Below are positions 6,181 through 11,879 of a stretch of 12,568 bases of DNA, piece by piece. The notes under the pieces were generated by a model. It worked only from the letters and a program-made list of their open reading frames with translations, made no database searches and was not told the DNA's origin. A program made the position numbers and the translations under genes. Within the stretch, counting starts at the first letter, position 1, and each line of letters begins with the position of its first letter. Source of the stretch: an uncultured Methylophilus sp. (lineage in GTDB: Bacteria; Pseudomonadota; Gammaproteobacteria; Burkholderiales; Methylophilaceae); assembly GCA_936943315.1 (NCBI GenBank), contig CAKZJM010000335.1:1-12568 (forward strand), in the 5' to 3' direction.

Positions 6181-7539
6181 TTATTTGCCGATACAAAAAC
6201 GGCTAAATATTTCACCTAATAAATCATCCGGGGTGAATTCACCCGTGATACTACCGAGCACCTCTTGAGCGTAACGCAACTCCTCAGCGACCAACTCAGC
6301 AGCGTGCATTTGATGCATAGCCAACTCTAAATGCTGTTCAACTTCAGTGAGTGCTTGCAAATGTCGCGCGCGCGCCATAAAAACACCTTCTCCACCCGGC
6401 TGATAACCTACAATTTCGAGAAGCGTTTTTTGCAACTGGGCAATACCTTGCCCTGTCTTGGCCGATAAAAACACGTGTTGCTCATTATCACGTTTTTCAA
6501 TACGCGATGTTTCACGTGAAACATCAATCTTGTTATGCACCCATACTTTTTTTATTTGCTCAGGCAACTTCCGTAAAATCGCTGTTTCAAGAGGGCCAAT
6601 GCCATGCTGGCTGTCCACTAACAACAACGCCACATGGGCGGTCTCAATGGCCTTCCAAGTGCGAGCAATACCCACTTGCTCTACAGTATCTTCTGTTTCA
6701 CGCAACCCTGCTGTGTCTATCACATGCAAAGGGACGCCTTCGATCTGAATCACACTCTTGATCGTATCGCGTGTCGTTCCAGCAATTGGGGTGACAATCG
6801 CAACTTCTTCGCCTGACAGTGCGTTGAGTAAACTGGACTTACCTACATTAGGTTGACCAATCAATACCACATTCATGCCTTCACGCAACAATACGCCTTG
6901 CCTGGCCTGGTGAAAAATAACCTTTAAGGCAGCCTGATTCGCTTGTAGCTTTTCGAGTACACGCCCTTGTGTAATAAAGTCGATTTCCTCTTCAGGAAAA
7001 TCAAGGCAAGCCTCTACATACATGCGCAAATCGATGAGTTGCTTTAATAAAGTCTGAATGGCTTGAGAAAACTCACCGGATAATGAGCGCACAGCGCTAC
7101 GGGCAGCTTCTACAGTGGCGGCATTAATCAGGTCAGCTACTGCTTCAGCTTGTGCCAGATCCAGCTTATCGTTTAAGTATGCGCGTTGCGTAAACTCACC
7201 GGCCTGCGCATGCCGTGCACCACACTCTATGCAGCGCGCCAATAAGATTTGCATGAGGGCCGTGCCGCCGTGTGCCTGTAACTCCAGCACATCTTCGCCG
7301 GTATAAGAGTGAGGATTAGGGAAGTAAATGGCAATGCCACGATCTATCAGCGTGGCATCTGCTTGCAGAAAAGGTAAATAAGCGGCGTGGCGAGGGGGAG
7401 GGCAATGGCCCAGGATTTGTCTGGCGATGTCTGCCGCCAATGGCCCGGACACCCTGACCACACCAATGCCACCAGCGCCGGGCGCCGTGGCAATGGCGGC
7501 AATGGTGTCTGTGCCAAGCGCCGTGTGGTTACTTGCCAT
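6181..7539 (-). CDS. mnmE: tRNA modification GTPase MnmE
   Basis: From the ATG at 7539 this is 452 residues, close to the 454 of E. coli MnmE. The N-terminal folate-binding domain starts with DTIAAIATAPGAGGIGVVR. The G domain has G1 GQPNVGKS (228-235), G2 GTTRD (254-258), G3 DTAG (275-278), G4 NKID (336-339) and G5 SAKTG (359-363). The C-terminus ends CIGK, the conserved CxGK motif with catalytic-type C449. MnmE, a K+-stimulated GTPase, acts with MnmG on tRNA wobble U34. This start overlaps the yidC end by 11 bases. An in-frame ATG at 7566 would add nine residues with no better ribosome site, and family alignment favours the shorter form. A perfect parS lies inside at 6508-6523, encoding VSRET directly after the G4 motif. 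It is the last gene of the rpmH unit. Confidence 0.97.
   Translation of the reverse strand: MASNHTALGTDTIAAIATAPGAGGIGVVRVSGPLAADIARQILGHCPPPRHAAYLPFLQADATLIDRGIAIYFPNPHSYTGEDVLELQAHGGTALMQILLARCIECGARHAQAGEFTQRAYLNDKLDLAQAEAVADLINAATVEAARSAVRSLSGEFSQAIQTLLKQLIDLRMYVEACLDFPEEEIDFITQGRVLEKLQANQAALKVIFHQARQGVLLREGMNVVLIGQPNVGKSSLLNALSGEEVAIVTPIAGTTRDTIKSVIQIEGVPLHVIDTAGLRETEDTVEQVGIARTWKAIETAHVALLLVDSQHGIGPLETAILRKLPEQIKKVWVHNKIDVSRETSRIEKRDNEQHVFLSAKTGQGIAQLQKTLLEIVGYQPGGEGVFMARARHLQALTEVEQHLELAMHQMHAAELVAEELRYAQEVLGSITGEFTPDDLLGEIFSRFCIGK
6508..6523. other. parS centromere site 2 (inside mnmE)
   Basis: A second exact copy of TGTTTCACGTGAAACA lies here, read in the mnmE frame as GTT TCA CGT GAA ACA, residues V340-T344, immediately after the NKID GTP-specificity motif. 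It lies 3.1 kb from site 1 and about 5.1 kb from the predicted oriC. With site 1 it gives ParB two nucleation points flanking the cytochrome operon. Confidence 0.97.
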
Positions 7540-9130
7540 TTCCTTTTTTGGCCAATGACTCAGCATGGATCATGCGATTGATCGCCCATTGCTGCCAGAT
7601 AGAAAGAATGTTGTTCACCAGCCAGTACAACACCAACCCAGCCGGGAAGAAGAAGAAGAAGACACTAAACAGCACTGGCATGATTTTCATGACCTTGGCT
7701 TGAATCGGATCCGTAGGCGGAGGATTCAGGAAAGTCTGGATAATCATGGTGGCACCCATCAGAATAGGCAGCACAAAATAAGGGTCTGTCGCAGATAAGT
7801 CCTGGATCCAGCCAAAGAAGGGCGCATGGCGCAATTGCACAGAACCCAGCAGCACCCAGTACAGAGAAATAAACACTGGAATCTGTACCAGGATAGGCAA
7901 GCAACCACCCATAGGATTGATTTTCTCGGTGCGGTACATCTCCATCATGGCTTGCTGGAGTTTTTGCTTGTCGTCACCAAACTTGTCTTTCAAGGCTTGC
8001 ATACGCGGGGCAATTTCACGCAGATGCGCCATGTTGCGGTAACCAGAGGCAGATAGTTTGAAAAATGCAGCTTTGATCAAAATGGTGAGTACAATGATGG
8101 CAATCCCCCAGTTTTTCACCAGGTCATGGATATGCGTCAGCAACCACATGAGCGGCTTGGCAATCACAGTTAAGATGCCGTAGTCCACCACGTATTCCAA
8201 ACCTGGTGCCGCAGCTTCAAGAGCATGTTGCTCTTGTGGGCCACTAAACAACTTGGCATCAATCGTTTTGCTGCTACCTGCGGCAATTTCACCCACAGGC
8301 AAAATAGCGCCGATAGAAAAGTCATGCTCGCTTAACTTGGTCGTGTAGAACTTACGTTCAGCAGTAGATTGAGGCACCCAGGCACTGACAAAATAATGTT
8401 GAACCAGGCCGACCCAACCATCTTTGGCATTGATCGAAACATCCTTTTTGGCCATTTCGTCAAATTTGATTTTGTTATATTTATCAGCCTCAGTGTAATA
8501 AGCTCCACCGGTAAAGGTAGGCATCATTTTGGAGCCTTGGTTAGACTCGTTATCATGAATGATCTGGTAATACACAGAGGGTGAAATCGCTTTATCGCTA
8601 TTGTTTTTGATTTCATACAAGACATCAATCACATACTGGCCACGGTGAAAGCGGTAAATTTTATCCACAGCAACGCCATTGCTTTCCGGGGCTGTTAAAC
8701 GGACTTCAAGGGTGTCTTGACCGTCTTGCAACTGATAGCTGCTTTCTGTCGCTGTAAAGGCCGCATAGTGCGTAGGCAGACCATCGCCTTTCAAGCCAGT
8801 TTGAGCCACATACAATTTATCAGCACTAGCATCACTCATCAGCTCATATGGGCCAGAGTTATCATCCGCTTGATGCTCCAGCAAAGACAATTGACGCAAA
8901 TCACCGCCGACAGTGTCGATCATGGCTGCGTATCTATCAGTTTTAACCGTAATCCGTGTGCCTTTGCTCAATGCAAAGCCATTTTCGTGAGGCTTGTCGG
9001 CTGGGGCTACTTGTGCGGGAGCGTTCTGCGTGACGGCTGTTTGAGGCGCGTGCTGCTGTTGCCAGGCGTCCCAAAGCATCATGATAGAAAAAGAAAAAAT
9101 CACAAACAGAATTAAACGGCGAGTATCCAT
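7529..9130 (-). CDS. yidC: Membrane protein insertase YidC
   Basis: This 533-residue protein is of the Gram-negative YidC type. The first membrane helix lies at about 6-20 (MDTRRLILFVIFSFS start). A periplasmic beta-rich domain follows at about 50-315. The conserved insertase core has helices near 342-360, 410-430, 450-470 and 485-512. The hydrophilic-groove arginine is R371 in NMAHLR, and the core includes NPMGGCLPILVQIPVF. It inserts membrane proteins alone or with SecYEG; F0 subunits a and c are known clients. An in-frame (GAA)-type triplet run encodes five consecutive phenylalanines at 491-495. It is co-directional with yidD (19-base gap) upstream and overlaps mnmE downstream. No clear Shine-Dalgarno is visible before the ATG. 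An exact DnaA-box consensus lies within the gene at 8661-8669. Confidence 0.98.
   Translation of the reverse strand: MDTRRLILFVIFSFSIMMLWDAWQQQHAPQTAVTQNAPAQVAPADKPHENGFALSKGTRITVKTDRYAAMIDTVGGDLRQLSLLEHQADDNSGPYELMSDASADKLYVAQTGLKGDGLPTHYAAFTATESSYQLQDGQDTLEVRLTAPESNGVAVDKIYRFHRGQYVIDVLYEIKNNSDKAISPSVYYQIIHDNESNQGSKMMPTFTGGAYYTEADKYNKIKFDEMAKKDVSINAKDGWVGLVQHYFVSAWVPQSTAERKFYTTKLSEHDFSIGAILPVGEIAAGSSKTIDAKLFSGPQEQHALEAAAPGLEYVVDYGILTVIAKPLMWLLTHIHDLVKNWGIAIIVLTILIKAAFFKLSASGYRNMAHLREIAPRMQALKDKFGDDKQKLQQAMMEMYRTEKINPMGGCLPILVQIPVFISLYWVLLGSVQLRHAPFFGWIQDLSATDPYFVLPILMGATMIIQTFLNPPPTDPIQAKVMKIMPVLFSVFFFFFPAGLVLYWLVNNILSIWQQWAINRMIHAESLAKKGNGK
8661..8669 (+). promoter_or_regulatory. Exact DnaA-box consensus inside yidC
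   Basis: TTATCCACA, the strongest class of DnaA-binding nonamer, lies within yidC coding sequence (antisense of codons for V-D-K). A single exact match could be chance, so binding is unproven; it is listed because the region holds other boxes near the origin. Confidence 0.4.
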
Positions 9131-9149
9131 AAGGTTTCGTATTTACAAG

Positions 9150-9359
9150 TCAGGGAAGGGGATCGACACCACCGGGATGCCACGGATGGCAACGGCCGAT
9201 GCGACGCAAGGCTAATAGACTACCATGCCAGGCACCATAACGCTGCAATGCTTCAATAGCATAGTGTGAACAGGTTGGATGAAAACGGCACTGGCGCCCC
9301 AGCCAGGGACTCAAGCCCCACTGGTAACATTTCACCAATATAATCAAAAAAGTTTTCAT
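9150..9359 (-). CDS. yidD: Membrane protein insertion efficiency factor YidD
   Basis: This is a 69-residue small protein with a hydrophobic, amphipathic N-terminus (MKTFLIILVKCYQWGLSPWLG) and the family signature CRFHPTCSHYAIEAL (about 24-38), followed by the C-terminal GRCHPWHPGGVDP motif. Both fit YidD (formerly the haemolysin-like DUF37 family), an inner-membrane-associated protein that helps YidC-dependent insertion. It sits between rnpA (7-base gap) and yidC (19-base gap), the conserved order of this cluster. The ATG at 9359 gives the usual family length of about 70-85 residues. Confidence 0.96.
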   Translation of the reverse strand: MKTFLIILVKCYQWGLSPWLGRQCRFHPTCSHYAIEALQRYGAWHGSLLALRRIGRCHPWHPGGVDPLP

Positions 9360-9366
9360 CCGGTTT

Positions 9367-9711
9367 TCAAGAAACTGTTGCGGCCTTTTTCAGCCTTGCC
9401 AGCAATAGCGATAAATCGCGTTGCACTGCATGAAAATCATCGTGCCGGAAAGCCTTGCGTACCTGAAGCACCACATCATACCCGTTTACTGTGACAGGCG
9501 TTTGCGCCCGCAACAATTCACGCAATACGCGCTTCATGTAATTTCGCCTTACCGCGAGCTTGGCGACCTTTTTGGAGACTACCAGGCCATAACGATGATG
9601 ATCTTGCTGGTTAGGCATGATGTTGGCAAAAAGCCATTCACCATAAAACCGTTTCCTAAAACTAAAAACGGATGAAAATTCATCCGTTTTTTTGAGTTTG
9701 TACAATGTCAT
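9367..9711 (-). CDS. rnpA: Ribonuclease P protein component
   Basis: This 114-residue, strongly basic protein is the cofactor of RNase P RNA in tRNA 5' maturation. It shows the start KLKKTDEFSSVF, the YGLVVSKKVAKLAVRRN stretch, and the RNR-type signature RRNYMKRVLRE (55-65) that contacts the RNA. The length matches the family norm of about 115-120. It begins 30 bases after the rpmH stop. No Shine-Dalgarno is seen before the ATG at 9711, and an 8-bp hairpin (9710-9733) covers part of the start codon. A second, terminator-like hairpin lies in codons 7-16 (9664-9691). Both suggest that rnpA is deliberately expressed less than rpmH. Confidence 0.96.
   Translation of the reverse strand: MTLYKLKKTDEFSSVFSFRKRFYGEWLFANIMPNQQDHHRYGLVVSKKVAKLAVRRNYMKRVLRELLRAQTPVTVNGYDVVLQVRKAFRHDDFHAVQRDLSLLLARLKKAATVS
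9664..9691 (-). terminator. Terminator-like hairpin inside the 5' end of rnpA
   Basis: On the rnpA sense strand, CGGATGAA, a TT loop and TTCATCCG form an eight-pair stem, extended to 13 pairs by A/T runs, then TTTTTAGTTTT. The fold and U-rich tract resemble an intrinsic terminator, although only four of the core pairs are G-C and it lies in codons 7-16 of rnpA. It may act as a partial attenuator between L34 and the downstream genes. It is nearly symmetric, so it would fold on the other strand too. Confidence 0.45.
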
Positions 9712-9733
9712 GCATTGAATGTCAGCAATGCAT
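9710..9733 (-). promoter_or_regulatory. Hairpin over the rnpA start codon
   Basis: ATGCATTG (9710-9717) and CAATGCAT (9726-9733) are perfect inverted arms around an 8-base loop in the 30-base rpmH-rnpA spacer. In the mRNA the A and U of the rnpA AUG (9711 and 9710) are in the stem, so initiation could be restrained unless ribosomes finishing rpmH open it. Confidence 0.45.
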
Positions 9734-9741
9734 CACCTGGA

Positions 9742-9876
9742 TTACAGACCCAGGCGTTTACGGCCTTTAGCGCGGCGTGCGGCAATCACTGCACGGCCAC
9801 CTTTGGTTTTCATGCGTACCAGAAAGCCATGGGTACGTGCACGACGGGTTTTGGATGGTTGATAGGTACGTTTCAT
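9742..9876 (-). CDS. rpmH: 50S ribosomal protein L34
   Basis: This is a 44-residue basic protein, starting MKRTYQPSKTRRARTHGFLV and ending GRKRLGL, the near-invariant sequence of bacterial L34 in the large subunit. The ATG at 9876 is preceded by AGGAG with six bases between, a strong ribosome site. It is the first gene of the rpmH-rnpA-yidD-yidC-mnmE unit and is divergent from dnaA, the standard arrangement. A strong promoter (9963-9992) and a leader of about 80 bases with a stem-loop (9914-9946) lie upstream. Confidence 0.98.
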   Translation of the reverse strand: MKRTYQPSKTRRARTHGFLVRMKTKGGRAVIAARRAKGRKRLGL

Positions 9877-9962
9877 TATTTGCTCCTGCCAAAAGTGGCA
9901 ATTAAACTTAATCCGGCAACGCTGTTTTCACAGCTAAAATTTGCCGATTTCAAAAACCCTCA

Positions 9963-9992
9963 ATTAAACATCAATTTCCAACATTATGTCAA
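9963..9992 (-). promoter_or_regulatory. rpmH: Predicted promoter of the rpmH operon
   Basis: On the minus strand, TTGACA (-35, plus 9987-9992, perfect) is followed by 18 bases and TTTAAT (-10, plus 9963-9968, five of six). The predicted start near 9956 leaves an 80-base leader before L34. It is the best promoter match in the window. Confidence 0.65.
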
Positions 9993-10023
9993 CGATTTTT
10001 TTTATATTTTTATAGGGACAGGC

Positions 10024-10032
10024 TGTGGATAA
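10024..10032 (-). promoter_or_regulatory. DnaA box upstream of dnaA
   Basis: TGTGGATAA here is TTATCCACA on the minus strand, the exact high-affinity DnaA box. It overlaps the candidate dnaA -35 (10026-10031), so bound DnaA would block its own promoter. Confidence 0.8.
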
Positions 10033-10054
10033 CTCAGGGTAAAACGTTTAGAAT
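10026..10054 (+). promoter_or_regulatory. dnaA: Candidate dnaA promoter
   Basis: TGGATA (10026-10031, four of six) and TAGAAT (10049-10054, five of six) are spaced by 17 bases. The -35 is inside the DnaA box. The leader to the ATG at 10197 would be about 135 bases and includes the hairpin at 10139-10169. Confidence 0.35.
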
Positions 10055-10138
10055 GTCAGTCAAAGGTCACCGTGAGATTCGACACACGACCACATCCTCT
10101 GCCACTCTTCCCGGCAATTATAACGAATAAACGCATAC

Positions 10139-10169
10139 AACACCTGCCATAGGTTGCAGGATGTTTTTT
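10139..10169 (+). terminator. Terminator-like hairpin in the dnaA leader
   Basis: AACACCTGC (10139-10147), an 8-base loop, then GCAGG (10156-10160), a bulged A and TGTT (10162-10165) form a nine-pair stem running into T10164-T10169. It has the form of a weak intrinsic terminator and lies 27 bases before the dnaA ATG, so it could attenuate dnaA transcription. A competing ACCT/AGGT pairing (10142-10145 with 10151-10154) is possible. Confidence 0.35.
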
Positions 10170-10196
10170 GCATACAACTTAAAAAGCACTGGAGCA

Positions 10197-11612
10197 ATGG
10201 AAAATTTTTGGGCTTATTGTTTGCTGAAGTTCGAACAGGAACTCTCTGCACAACAATACAATACCTGGATTAAACCGCTGAAAGCGCGCGTGAAGGGCGA
10301 TGCTGTCCAAATTGTTGCGCCCAACAAGTTTGTCATGCAATGGGTTAAGAGCAAGTTTTTTAACCGCATTGAGACCATAGCCCATGAACTATCCCCCAGC
10401 GCCATCCTTGAACTGATTGTAGATAGCAGCGAACAAGCAGCCCCAGTCGCGGCAACGGTGAAACCGCAGCCCGCAGCCGAACATCCGGTAGAAGCCGTTG
10501 TCGCCGCAGCTACCCAAAAACACACCGCTAAAGTCATTGATAAAAAACCGGTCAGTAACCGGGCACCGGCCAAACATCTTAAATCCGAAAAAAACAGCGG
10601 TCTCAATGACAGCTTCCTGTTTGATAACTACGTGACCGGCCGTGCCAACCAGCTGGCCAGGGCAGCAGCCATTCAGGTGGCAGGCAATCCGGGCCAGGCG
10701 TATAACCCCCTGTTTATTTATGGTGGAGTAGGGTTGGGCAAAACGCATTTGCTGCAAGCCATTGGTAACGAACTGAAAAAAATCAAACCTGAAGCCAATA
10801 TCCGCTACCTGCATGCCGAACGTTATGTATCTGATGTGGTGAAGGCTTACGAAAATAAAGCCTTTGATGAGTTCAAGCAGCAATATCATTCCCTGGATTT
10901 GTTACTGATTGATGATATCCAGTTCTTTGCCAAAAAAACCCGCACACAAGAAGAGTTTTTCTACGCGTTTAACACGCTCATCGAAGAGAAAAAACAGATC
11001 GTCATCACCTGTGATACCTATCCCAAGGAAATTGCAGATATGGATGAGCGTCTGCGTACGCGCTTTAGCTGGGGATTAACGGTAGCAGTCGAGCCACCAG
11101 AACTCGAAATGCGGGTCGCCATTTTGCGTAAAAAGGCAGAAAACCTGAATATCGATCTGCATGAAGATGTGGCGTTTTTTGTGGCCAAGCAAATCCGCTC
11201 CAGCGTGCGTGAACTGGAAGGCGCCTTGAACCGGATTATTGCCATGGCTAACTTTACCGGCCATGCCATCGACGTGCACCTGGCCAAAGACGCGTTGCGC
11301 GACCTGATTGCGGTGCGTGGCCGCCAGATCACGATAGAAAATATCCAGAAAACCGTGGCTGACTATTACAAGATTAAAGTCAGCGATATGTTTAGCAAAA
11401 AACGTTCACGCAATGTCGCCAGGCCACGCCAGGTAGCCATGTCGCTGGCGCGTGAACTCACCAATCATAGCTTTCCTGAAATCGGGGAAGCCTTTGGCGG
11501 ACGACATCACACTACTGTCATGCACGCCTGCGAAGAAATCGAACAATTACGCTTGAATGACCAAACACTGGCACGCGATATTGGTTTGCTGACGCAAGTC
11601 ATCCGTGATTAA
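10197..11612 (+). CDS. dnaA: Chromosomal replication initiator DnaA
   Basis: From the ATG at 10197 the protein is 471 residues in the four-domain DnaA layout. Domain I (about 1-75, MENFWAYCLLKFEQEL) mediates self-association and helicase contact. Domain II is a short Ala/Pro/Lys-rich linker (about 80-135). Domain III is the AAA+ ATPase with Walker A GGVGLGKTH (176-184), Walker B LLLIDDIQ (235-242) and arginine-finger region ERLRTRFSWG (284-293). Domain IV binds DnaA boxes, with the signature ARELTNHSFPEIGEAFGGRHHTT (418-440). An in-frame ATG at 10161 would add twelve residues, but family N-termini match the shorter form and the upstream part overlaps a hairpin. The GGAG at 10191-10194 is only two bases from the ATG, so the ribosome site is poor. 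It probably represses itself through the box at 10024. Confidence 0.98.
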   Translation: MENFWAYCLLKFEQELSAQQYNTWIKPLKARVKGDAVQIVAPNKFVMQWVKSKFFNRIETIAHELSPSAILELIVDSSEQAAPVAATVKPQPAAEHPVEAVVAAATQKHTAKVIDKKPVSNRAPAKHLKSEKNSGLNDSFLFDNYVTGRANQLARAAAIQVAGNPGQAYNPLFIYGGVGLGKTHLLQAIGNELKKIKPEANIRYLHAERYVSDVVKAYENKAFDEFKQQYHSLDLLLIDDIQFFAKKTRTQEEFFYAFNTLIEEKKQIVITCDTYPKEIADMDERLRTRFSWGLTVAVEPPELEMRVAILRKKAENLNIDLHEDVAFFVAKQIRSSVRELEGALNRIIAMANFTGHAIDVHLAKDALRDLIAVRGRQITIENIQKTVADYYKIKVSDMFSKKRSRNVARPRQVAMSLARELTNHSFPEIGEAFGGRHHTTVMHACEEIEQLRLNDQTLARDIGLLTQVIRD

Positions 11613-11647
11613 AAAGGCTGTTTGGTTTTATTTAAGCTGAGGAAAGC

Positions 11648-11656
11648 TGTGGATAA
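11648..11656 (-). promoter_or_regulatory. oriC DnaA box 1 (exact)
   Basis: TTATCCACA is on the minus strand, 35 bases after the dnaA stop. It is an exact high-affinity nonamer in the predicted origin. Confidence 0.85.
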
Positions 11657-11748
11657 CATGAGAATGAGGTGTGTTTAAATATTGCGTATAGACAAGATAA
11701 ATTCGGTTTACAATATTGACCACAAAAGATGCATGTTTAAACCGCAAT

Positions 11749-11757
11749 TTATACACA
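11749..11757 (+). promoter_or_regulatory. oriC DnaA box 2 (exact to TTATNCACA)
   Basis: TTATACACA is on the plus strand, overlapping the left arm and loop of the CAATTTA/TAAATTG inverted repeat. Confidence 0.8.
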
Positions 11758-11801
11758 AGCTAAATTGTTTATAAGTCATTGAATAACATTATTTTTTAGA
11801 G

Positions 11802-11810
11802 TTACCCACA
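11802..11810 (+). promoter_or_regulatory. oriC DnaA box 3 (one mismatch)
   Basis: TTACCCACA differs from TTATCCACA at the fourth base. It is the box closest to the AT-rich unwinding region, 13 bases before the trio-like TTA-CTA-TTA, so it could be the loading box. Confidence 0.55.
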
Positions 11811-11879
11811 AAAAAGTCGTACATTACTATTAGTCTTATCTTTTATATATTGAAATAAAGTTATTAATCAGGTCAGGCC
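11811..11879. other. Candidate DNA unwinding element
   Basis: This AT-rich segment includes TTATCTTTTATATATTGAAA (11837-11856) and lies between the last DnaA box and dnaN. Its base composition and position suit the first-melted part of the origin, and trio-like triplets lie at 11824-11832. This is inferred from composition by eye. Confidence 0.5.

Larger units (their letters stand above)
9877..10196. other. rpmH-dnaA divergent intergenic region
   Basis: This 320-base stretch without a gene contains several elements. The rpmH leader has a stem-loop (CGGCAA 9914-9919 with TTGCCG 9941-9946, inner GCTGT/ACAGC 9921-9934). It also holds the rpmH promoter, an AT-rich segment (about 9995-10017), an exact DnaA box (10024-10032) within a candidate dnaA promoter, a terminator-like hairpin (10139-10169), and a 9-base direct repeat GCATACAAC (10133-10141 and 10170-10178) flanking that hairpin. 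The single strong DnaA box makes it a less likely origin than the dnaA-dnaN spacer. Confidence 0.7.
11613..11879. other. oriC: Predicted replication origin oriC (dnaA-dnaN spacer)
   Basis: This 267-base AT-rich spacer holds a cluster of DnaA boxes: TGTGGATAA (11648-11656, exact, minus), TTATACACA (11749-11757, exact to TTATNCACA, plus), TTACCCACA (11802-11810, one mismatch, plus), TTATAAACA (11766-11774, one mismatch, minus) and the weaker TTGACCACA (11716-11724). To the right, an AT-rich stretch ends at dnaN and includes TTA-CTA-TTA (11824-11832), a fit to the DnaA-trio pattern. Inverted repeats CGGTTTA/TAAACCG (11704-11710, 11738-11744) and CAATTTA/TAAATTG (11745-11751, 11761-11767) surround the second box. 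Together with the position between dnaA and dnaN, this is the likely origin. Confidence 0.8.

Noticed and set aside
6533..6541. TTATGCACC near parS in mnmE as a DnaA box
   Set aside because: The last base mismatches and there is no supporting cluster; it is likely coding coincidence.
6694..6709. TGTTTCACG half-match to parS in mnmE
   Set aside because: Only about 11 of 16 bases match, the right half of the palindrome is lost, and the sequence is explained by coding; it is not counted as a third parS.
7540..7566. Nine-codon N-terminal extension of mnmE from ATG 7566
   Set aside because: It has no ribosome site, and the shorter form matches the family length of about 454 residues.
7646..7661. 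GAA triplet repeat within yidC
   Set aside because: It is an in-frame run encoding five phenylalanines in a membrane helix. Slippage by triplets would not shift the frame, so phase variation is not suggested.
10161..10196. Twelve-codon N-terminal extension of dnaA from ATG 10161
   Set aside because: DnaA homologues begin near MENFW-type sequence, and the extension lies in a hairpin and T-run; the ATG at 10197 is preferred.
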